Of a stretch of DNA of 64,000 bases, positions 31,174 to 40,400 are shown in pieces. Position numbers and translations under genes: made by a program. The notes under the pieces are model-generated. The model had not been told where the DNA came from. It made no database searches and saw nothing but the letters and a program-made list of their open reading frames with translations. Source of the DNA: Pycnococcus provasolii (lineage: Eukaryota > Chlorophyta > Pseudoscourfieldiophyceae > Pseudoscourfieldiales); NCBI GenBank assembly GCA_049487715.1, contig CP150559.1, forward strand, positions 186,001 through 250,000, read 5' to 3'. Position 1 is the first letter of the stretch. Every line of letters begins with the position of its first letter.

Positions 31174-32105
31174 CGTTGTAGGGTATTTTGGAGTTGTGAA
31201 AAGTGCCACTGTGCGCGTAGGAAGTAGGGCCGGAAAAGAGAGAAAAGGGCCGGCCGGGGGAAAAAAGACCAAAAGACGGCCGGCGCTGCTGCGCAAATTC
31301 CGCCCCTAATTGTGACTCCCAGTGACGGGCCGAGGCTGCCACGTTCGCATTCCTGCTTCGTGATTCCTCTCAGAGGCTCTCCTTGTAGACGAGTCCGACG
31401 CGTTGAAAGGTTTTCTCGCATCTGCATCTGGAGAAGCCAGTGGAGATTGCTTTCACGAGATTGCAGATCACAACAATGGTGGGAAGGATCAATGATGGGC
31501 GTTCCGATCACGGGGGATCAATCACATCAATCCACATCAAGCAATCACGTCAATCATCCCTCTCCCCTCTCTCGGGACCCGTGAGGTCTCCCATCAAGCC
31601 CACCAGAGAACTGGCTGGAGAAGCCTGTCCCTGTCCGTCCGGGGAGAGTCTTTCAGGGAGCACGCACCTTCGCAGCAGCCACGTGGCCTGTCCTTTCTCG
31701 AATCTCGAGAACTTCGCGATATCCACTTCTTCTGGACACTCTTTGTGAATCGAGGAGAACAATGGATGGATGATGATCAACTTTACTATGGATATCATCG
31801 TAGGCTACCAAACGGTGAAGTGAAGTGACGAGAAGTGATTTATAATACCTTGCGGCAATGTATCATCATAATGTGATTCCAACTACCTTAGAACTTTTAC
31901 GGGAACCAAACTCAGCCACAATACGGTCTAAGCTCCTTGTAAGGCCAGCCTGTGCGATGCGTACAGGCAACGACATCAAGCGCGACCGGAGAGCTATCAC
32001 ACCAACGCGCCAGGAAATGGCACCATGGAATGGGCTGGATGGTGAATGTCGTTGGACGAAGTAAAAGTACATTGCATTACCGAATGATCAATAGTAATCA
32101 AAGCT
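31174..32105. other. Intergenic, no gene seen
   Basis: It lies upstream of the acidic protein gene. It contains repeated ATCA/ATCACAT words (31505-31555) and, at 32052-32090, a block TGGACGAAGTAAAA-TACATT-CATTAC that recurs at 16038-16085. Otherwise nothing is recognisable. Confidence 0.4.
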
Positions 32106-33824
32106 TCATGTGCTACCGTAAAGAACGTGGCAACCTGCGTTGTCTGGTGTACGCAGCGCCATGTCGGCGAGAAGAGACGTCAGATCGCGCTCGGCAGGTT
32201 CCGTGAGGTTGCGGCGCGTTTCAGCACTCTCGGCGGAACGCCGCCGCTGAACCTCGGGTGACGCCGCCAGCGCCAGAGCGGGGAGCACGAGGCGCGCGCC
32301 CGCATGCGCAGGCACGTCAGGTGATGCAAGTACGCGCAGGCGGTGAGGATACAGGGGGTCCTCCACAACCTGCACGCGAAGCTGAACGACGTCGTTTGCA
32401 GCATCGCCGCGTGGCGGCCAACGTATGGGAGGAAGTGCCCATCGCATGAAGTTGGCCACAACACTAAGGTCAAAGTCAAACCTACGAGCGGCGCCGCTGC
32501 GCACCCAGTCAACGCGCACTGTTTGAGGTTCAGGGTAATCTGCCGCACCAACACCACCACGACGCCTGGCAGTGGCATCACCGAGCCAGATTCGACCACC
32601 CACCTCACCCACCGCAACGTGCGCAGGCCAATCCTCCGAGATGTGTAAGTGCACAATGCCATGAGACAAGCACCTAAGATGAACGCGAGGTGGTGCGGAT
32701 GCCTTGAGGCGTATCCAATCGCCGTGTCTCACGCAGGCTCGCGCATCCGTAAGCCCCGACGGGTCCTGGCACGGACAGCCGCAAGCCAGCGTCGCCTCGA
32801 ACGATGTGGCAGGACCGGCAGCAGAACCGTGGAATGCCAACCACTCTGGCGGCGGTGGATGCTGCGCACAACGGCACATACGTCGAACCGCACAGCGCTT
32901 GCATCCAATCGCGGTGCAAGGCGTCGGCGGTACCTCCACGGCATCCGCCCACCGCTCGTTTGCACGCGACAAGCACTCGGCGTCACTCGGCGCGCACGTC
33001 GCCTTACCGTGTGGATGCCAAGGCTCATTCGCGTAAATCTCGAGGTCAAGGGAAGCGGCAATTGCCGGTGAGCAGCGCTGAACACCCATTGACGTTTCCG
33101 TGTGACTTTGAAGCAGCAATTTTAGCGCGTCGTTGCCTAAGATTAGTTTCGGCTTGACACTCTCGGTTGCCGCCGTCACTTGCTGTTCATTCTGTTCGGG
33201 AGCCGGTGCAGACACCTCCGTTTCCACGTCTGCGTCTTGCGTCGTCCACTCGAAGCACAAAATGGGCGTGTGATGAGCTCCTCTCGAAACGTCCGCACGC
33301 CGCAGCGCGGCGTATCGGAGCCGCCACGACGGAGCTTCCGCGACAAGCAGAGGTGACGGTCGCCACACCCACTCCTTGTTATTTTGCGTGTCTCTCGCGG
33401 CAACTCGAGGCCACGGCGGCCCTTTCCAGTTGGCGGGTATGAATGTGTCGTGGAGTCTTCTGACAGCCGTCTCCTCGTCGTACGCGCACTCGTCGTCTTC
33501 ATTGCGCACGCCGACAACCGCCCTTACGAATCGTCGGCGCCAGAGAGCTGCGCACATGGCCTGCACGTCGTCACCTTGTCCTTTTGCGCGTTCGTCGGAT
33601 TGTTGCCCGGCGAAGGTTTTGTCGACGTTATTTCCCGTTAAGAGTGCGCGTAGCTGCGTACATGTCGCGCTGAGTGATGCGAGCGACGCGTCGTCGAGTA
33701 AGGTTGCGACGCGTAGGAGGAGCACGGACGGCAGGTCAACGAATGACGACCCACACCAACCAACGTCACCCCTGAAGTCCAGCAGAGACGCGAGCGAGGA
33801 GGGCGTCACCACTGCAGTAGCCAT
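32106..33824 (-). CDS. F-box-like protein of unknown specificity
   Basis: The 572-residue protein has an ATG at 33824. Residues about 25-60 fit an F-box (VDLPSVLLLRVATLLDDASLAS, then a TCTQLRALL helix). The remainder contains Trp-rich segments (NWKGPPWPR, EWVWRPSP) and a Cys-rich patch at about 310-360 (two CxxC-like pairs plus CGCPC), possibly zinc-binding. The C-terminal half is beta-rich. The F-box suggests a subunit of an SCF ubiquitin ligase; the substrate-binding part matches nothing I recognise. Confidence 0.65.
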   Translation of the reverse strand: MATAVVTPSSLASLLDFRGDVGWCGSSFVDLPSVLLLRVATLLDDASLASLSATCTQLRALLTGNNVDKTFAGQQSDERAKGQGDDVQAMCAALWRRRFVRAVVGVRNEDDECAYDEETAVRRLHDTFIPANWKGPPWPRVAARDTQNNKEWVWRPSPLLVAEAPSWRLRYAALRRADVSRGAHHTPILCFEWTTQDADVETEVSAPAPEQNEQQVTAATESVKPKLILGNDALKLLLQSHTETSMGVQRCSPAIAASLDLEIYANEPWHPHGKATCAPSDAECLSRANERWADAVEVPPTPCTAIGCKRCAVRRMCRCAQHPPPPEWLAFHGSAAGPATSFEATLACGCPCQDPSGLTDARACVRHGDWIRLKASAPPRVHLRCLSHGIVHLHISEDWPAHVAVGEVGGRIWLGDATARRRGGVGAADYPEPQTVRVDWVRSGAARRFDFDLSVVANFMRWALPPIRWPPRGDAANDVVQLRVQVVEDPLYPHRLRVLASPDVPAHAGARLVLPALALAASPEVQRRRSAESAETRRNLTEPAERDLTSLLADMALRTPDNAGCHVLYGST

Positions 33825-34454
33825 AGTGATATGTTCTGGACGAACGCGAGCGAGGACGCCACGTGCGGCTCAGGCATGTAGCAGGCAGTCACGCCAATGG
33901 GGCGTTACCCTTTCCTTTGGCGGAAGGGCGCCCAGTCCTGAGAAGGGAAGAATTGAGTTTTCAGTTTTAGCATGGTCCTAGGGGATAAGAACTTCTAGTG
34001 GTGCAAGACCAAGTGCGGGTCCCCAAAGTGGTCGGGGGCTTGCCGACCAAAAATTAGTCTAGTGGTGCAGTTAGTGGTGCAGACTAAGGTTAAATCGCCC
34101 GTTATATCAGGAGAGTGTTTCACTGTTTCTACGAGACACGACCTAAGGTTAAGTGCGCGTACTTCTGCTAAACCCGAACTATATCCCCGAACTGACACCG
34201 TCGCCGCACGACGCCGCCGACCTATCGCCCCGTTGGCCGTTGTTCTCCGCCGACCTAACGCCCCGTTGTGGAGCCCTAGGGGGTTATGCTTTCCCCCTAT
34301 TGGTACTTCCCGTGTGACTTGTCTTGCCTCGCGCGTCGGATGATCTCGGATTGTTGAGGTACCACGGTGATTGGGACCCGTGGTCTCCTACCTTAGGAGG
34401 TCACTGCGAGCGAGCCTACCTGTATTTAAAATTCTTACAAGTAGGCTCTCTCCT
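33825..34454. other. Intergenic, no gene seen
   Basis: This spacer lies between the F-box gene start and the 3' end of the cyclase gene. It contains a repeated phrase AGTGGTGCA (34000, 34060, 34073) and an ACCTTAGGAGG word at 34391. There is no coding signal. Confidence 0.4.
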
Positions 34455-37400
34455 CTACTCCTCCTGGTTACTCGCCTCAGGCACAGCCCCAGCCGCCGCT
34501 GCCGCCGCCGCTGCCGACACTGATTTCTCACTTCCGATGCTGCTCTGCTCGTCGAGCTTCTGCTCAAGCCTCGCGAGCTCCTCGAGCAGCTTCGACTTCT
34601 TCGTCATCAGCCTCCTCGTCGCGGCGGTCTGAAGCACCGCGTTCGTCGAGATACTCCGGCTCACGGCAACGTCGTTGAAGTGACTACTTGAGACTCCTCC
34701 GACGTTGTATGCCGCAGACGTGCTGCTCCTTATGCCAAGCGTCCAAGCAAGCTGCTCGCGTGTCTTGATGTGCGCAAACAAATTCCGTGGGAGCATCACG
34801 GCGTCGTTCAGCGTGTACTCCCCGCTGCCCACGAATTCGGCAAGCCAAGGCATAACATCAGCATTCACGCACGCAAGCTCAACGAGAATGTTCACCTCGT
34901 CATCACCGCCGGCAGTTTGAAGCAGCGCCGTGGGAACGGCGCGGCACGCCACGAAACGCGACGCGTCGGAGGAGACGATTCTCGAAAGCACCTTGACAAG
35001 CGCCACATTGGGTTTCTTGCTGCTCTGGTCACGCTGAAGCTCATCCTCATACTCATCGTCTTCATTAAACGCGCGCCTGGCGTCCCGCCTCCGCCCACCT
35101 CCTTCTCCCACGGGCTCGAGCCACTCGTGAAGCACCGTGTGAAGTTCACCCGTCGTCTTGCAGGCGTCAAGCAGGGGCTTCGGAGAGAGCACGAGGCGCG
35201 TCAGCACCACCTGGTGCTTCGCGTGCGCTTCGGAACTGGTTGGTGATGGCGCCGCGGGAACACGGCTGCGCCTATCTTGCACGGGCGTCACCTCGTCGTC
35301 GTCCGAAGCAACCACCACTGTCTCTGCTTTCGTACGACTCTCGTCGTCTCGTTCATCATTACGATGATGAAGATAATCCTCTCTGCCCTTCTTCTTCTCG
35401 TCATCCATGAAAAGCTCAGCCAAGCATTCCAGGCACCTTTTTTCCAAGCTCAGAACTTTCATCACGTGCTCCGTTGACCTGAGCTGCGTCAGCACAACAT
35501 GCGGTACATGTCGCAGTCGCGGCAGCGTGACTTGGTTTGCAAAACTCCTACCGCCGTGAAGAGATGCGCTGGTCCTCTTCTCAATCGCGGCAGTCAATTG
35601 TGATATGCACGCTTCGCCGAGAAGCTTGACCAAATCAGGCGAAGCCTTGATCCACGAAAGCAAGGCTTGTACGTCATCACCAGATTCGGCAGTATCCAGC
35701 AAGATGGGCGGACACTCATTCAGCAGGCGATGGAAATCCTGTGCTGACGATGCATCGTGTCCGCTTCCAAGCGCTTCGTCAAAAGCCTCGAGCGCTGCAT
35801 GCGAGCCTTCCACTTCCATTCGTACGACCTGCTTCATCAGCTCGAGCGAATTTGCCATCGTGTACAACGAGTGCGGAACGCGACGTAGTGTGTCAAGCTT
35901 GTCTGCGCTGCTTATTGTTTCTGCCACGTTCTCAGCCTCTGTAGCTGCTGCTGTGGCGGCATCGGCGGGGTGGTAATGGTGGTAGTGTGTACTAAAACGC
36001 CACAGCGCTTCAGTAGAGACGCAGACTGCAAGCCATTTCAGCATCATCGCGGTACCACTCATCCTCAGGCTTGACGAGCGGCTGTATGTATTTGTGCTAC
36101 TCAAGCTTCCCTGTCGTTCGTACTGAGGCTCTTGTGATGGCGTCGTATCCTCCGCAAAGGTGCCATGCTGCATCCTTTGGCTTGCCAAAGGCGATTCAAG
36201 CGTCTGCTGCTGCTGAGATTCATCATGCGCCATTGACAGAAGCCACATCATATGTTCACGCTTGCATATGAGATCCAATAACTGGCTCGGCACATTGGAG
36301 AAGCGCGTGAGAAACACGCGATTCTCTGCAACGAGCTCTTGCAAATGGGAGAGCGTCGCCTGTGCAAGCTTGGCGTTGGCGGACATCGTGGTGACATGAT
36401 CAGGTTCCGCCGCCTTCGTCGCGCTCGACTTTTTCAGAGGAGAGGAGGACGACACCGACGTATGTGCCGCAGCATCCTCTCCCTTCTTCGCCACCTCCTC
36501 CGGCGGAACGTGTCCAGCAGCCTGCGCAGCAATCCTCACGACAGCACGCAACTCTTCCAAGGTTCTAACAGCGCCAAGCAGTTCGACATCCACGCTCAGC
36601 ATCGTGCCAAGCGCCACGCTCGGGTCACCTCCCATCATGCTAACTTTCTCAAGGTAACGCGCTCCGAGCTTGAAGGCATCAAGGTGCCGAAGCCTCGTGC
36701 ATGCGAGCAGCTCCTCCTCCGAAGCGGCGGTACGCATGTACGATTCTGGGATCGACTTGACATCCTCCATGTCCAGCCCGTGTTTTTCAACGAGCGCCTC
36801 AAGCCATCCGAGAAGCATGAGGTGCCCCGCCGGGCGCAGCCAGTATGTGTGCATCATACCCTTTCCCTTAACTGTGGTCTCGCCACGCGGCTGCAGCGTG
36901 AATGCGCCGGTTTCGCCAGAGTCGACGAGGCGCTGGTACGTGGCACTGGACACTTGCGCCATCTTCGCCAACGACGTCGACTCCATGCGGGATGCGACAT
37001 TCACCGTGTCCCCGAATAGAGTATACCGAGGCTGCAGATCACCCACCACACTTCCAACGACAGGTCCAGAGTGGAGACCCACTCGTATGCAGATGGTGCC
37101 AAAGTCATCCGACATGTTGCTAACGGGGATGGTGGCCGCCGTCTCGAGCATGTCCAGTGCCATGCGTGCGATGCGAACCGCGTGGTCGGGTTGAGCTTCA
37201 GGACAGCCTCCCACGACCATGTACGCGTCGCCTATTGTTTCCACCTTGAACAGGCCGTGCCTTGTTGTGAGCGCGTCAAATGCGGTGTACAGCCGATTGA
37301 GCATGTCCATCACCTCGCCAGGGGGCAGCGAGCTCGAAATGGCGGTGTACCCCACGATATCGCTGAACAGAATCGTGACGTCGTCAAAGTGCTCTGGCTG

Positions 37401-40400
37401 CACGGGTTGGCCATCCTCGAGCGCGCGTGCAATTCGTGCCGGGAGCATGCGATTCACGAGCAACTTCGCGCCGCTTGAAACACCGGTAGAAGAAGACCTC
37501 ATCCGCCCGCCCAGCGTGAGTTCGTTGCTGCTAACCATGCTGTCGAGCATCTTGGAAACTTCCATCATGGTAGGTCGACTTTCGGGATCGCTCGACCAGC
37601 ACGTCATGATAAGCTTGGTCATGCTCTCCGGCACCACCACACCTCCTTCGCCTCCTGCCGCTGGCATGCGAGGTCGCACGCCAGCAATGATTTGTTGGAT
37701 GATGTCGTCACGTGAAGTCGTTTCATCGTCGTACGGGTCGCGGCGGCTCAGCACCTCCCAGAACACGATCCCGAGGCCATAAACGTCGCTAGCCTGCGTA
37801 TTGGGCTTTCCAGAGAGCACCTCCGGGGCTGTCCACAGAGGAGTGCCAGTCACGCTGCTTCCAAGTACCTCGTTCAGCACCGCGGAGTGACCAAAGTCAC
37901 CCACCTTCACATTCCAGCGATCGTCAACTAGCATGTTGTGACTTTTCAGATCTTGGTGCAACACTGGTGGCTCCTGGCTGTGCAAATACATCAGGCCACG
38001 AGCCATGTCACGGCAGAACGACAGGCGCATTTCCCAGTCGAGTTCCAGCGTGGGATTCGACAAGATGTCGTGAAGGTTCCCTCGCGTCATGTACTCGCTC
38101 ACGATGAGGATGGAGGAGCGAGGGTGGAGCCTTTCCTTCTCCTCATTCTCTTGGCACTCGTTGTAATCGCCGTCGTCGCCATTACCACCACCACCTTCCA
38201 CGTCCTCTACGTCACTCGCATCGCTGCCCGTCTTCCTCTCTCTTCGTCTCGTCATCATGGCGAATATCTCGTTGAATTTCGAGGTCTTCTTCTTCTTCTT
38301 CTCCTTGCAAGATTCTCTCTTCTTCTTTCTCTTTTGCGACGCCACGCCGAGGTATGCGCCCATGAACAGCCGAATGTTAGGATGGCGCAGTCGATGGAGC
38401 ACGTTGAACTCGCGATCAACCGTCTTGCCACGTGATGAGCTACTATTAAAGATACTCGTGAAGCCTCTTCTAATAGTATTCTTACGCTGGGAGAGGCTGG
38501 CGAATTCTACCGAGTCATACTGCTGCGATAGGCTGACGCTTCTCTTGAATGCATCTCGTGTTCCATCGACATCGTTCTGACTTCCGTCGCTGTTGCGTGT
38601 GATTTGACTGCCACCCCGCCGCAGCGCGCTTGGTAGACCATTATTTTCATCATTCTTCGTTGCCGCCACCGTCTCTGTATTCACCTCTGCCTCCGCCATT
38701 CCGGTGGATAAAGAAGAAGGGTGACCATCATCATCACCATTATCATCGTGGTGTGCTGTTGCTGCTGCTGCGGCTGCTACCGCCGCGTCATCTTCTGAAG
38801 TGAATGTCAGAGCGTGCGTCATATCTGCACAATCGCTCCGTGACTCGCGAATGGATCGCGGCAGCTGAGACACGTGCATTGGCTTGCACTGCTGCGGCTG
38901 CATGCGCAAGCGTGCAACAATTCCCTTGCTGATTGAGCGCATCGTAAGCGGCATAGCAGCTGGTAAGGACGCCTTCACCACCGTCCCAGCTGCTGCTTCC
39001 TCCGCCGAGTCTTTGGGGCTCGATGACTCTAAAGAAGATGGCCTCGGCGACGGAGGAGTCCGTTTCGAATGTAAACTCCTCCTGCCTTCACCGATGCGTT
39101 GTGATTTTGGAGGCGCGTCAATCTGCTTGATCACCACCTCCGTCCCGCTGTAACGGCCATACCAAGTCGTACCCTGGGCGCCTTCACCGAGAGGGTGCAG
39201 AAATGTCAGGTCGTCGTATTCGATGTGCCAGGTCTCCATGATTGCCTTCGCCTCTCGATGCCGCACGTAGCGCCGTACCAGCAAGGCAGAAATGAGACAG
39301 CATATGAATAGCAGTGGCAGGATGACCGCGGCTATGATGCCGAGGATGCGGCCCACATCAAAGTTAATCTGCTCTTCCTCCAAGCGGGAAAGCGCATCGT
39401 AGCCGCAGGTGGAGTACTGGAATGGAGTGACGTCGTCAACGCCGTAGAGAGCCTCGCCGTTGCTGGGATTCAGCTTCGTCAGCCAAACGGTGCGCAATCC
39501 CTGATTGCACCAGTATCCCGGCTCTTCTTCGAAATAAGGTCCGATGACAAGGTTTTGCTGGTCTAGGATGAAGATCCCCGGCGGTTCGTAGACCGTATCC
39601 AAGAATTTCTTTCGCAAATCGCGCACAAACTCGCGCGAATCCAATCCGTGGCGATACACCTCCCCCATCCTCATAAGCACGGCGTCGATGAATCGCATGG
39701 CAATGTATCCCTCGTAGCTCACAAAGTCAGGCTCGAGGTTTGGGTCGAAGAGACGGAGTGCGGCGCGATAACGCCTTGCAAAATCGCCTTGTCCATTTGG
39801 GTTGGGAACCACTTGCGTGATCCAAACATTTTCGCGGTTCTCCGGCGTGGCGAGAGCCGCGCTGAAAGCTGCCGTGCCGACGAAGCTCACGGTGGTGAAG
39901 ACTGGAACATTCGAGCCTGTCTTTTGAACTCTCGCGCGAACAGCGGTGACAAATGCAGCAAGAGGCTTGTAGGCTCCAATCATCACGATGAGCTGAGGTG
40001 GTTCGGGTACCGGATCTGCGTCGTATGACCCAAGGATGGCGTCGACTCCGGCAGCAACGTCCACTGTGTTGCGAATGTACCATCCTTCCGCATACAGTGG
40101 AACTTTCGTCAGCTGTAGTGCCGCAACGAGGCCGTCGTATCCTGCTCTGCCAAACGAATCCTCCTGTGCAAAGATGGCGATGCGCCGCATGCCAAGATCC
40201 CCTACAAAGTGCATCACCATCGCCGCCGTCTCATCTCCGTAGCTTGCACGAATGTTGATGATCGAACGCTGGCCCATGCGAAGGAGTCCCGCACCGGTGA
40301 AAGGTGCAATGAATGGCACATCCGTGCGGTTGTTTGCCTCCAACCATTCCACAACAGCCTTTGACGTTGGCGTGCCAACGAAACCAGCGAGCAGAGCGGC

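Noticed and set aside
29786-31227. Long plus-strand ORFs (Ser-, Pro- or Leu-rich) opposite the acidic protein
   Set aside because: They arise from the repetitive Glu/Asp codons on the other strand; the minus strand has a signal peptide and structured Cys repeats.
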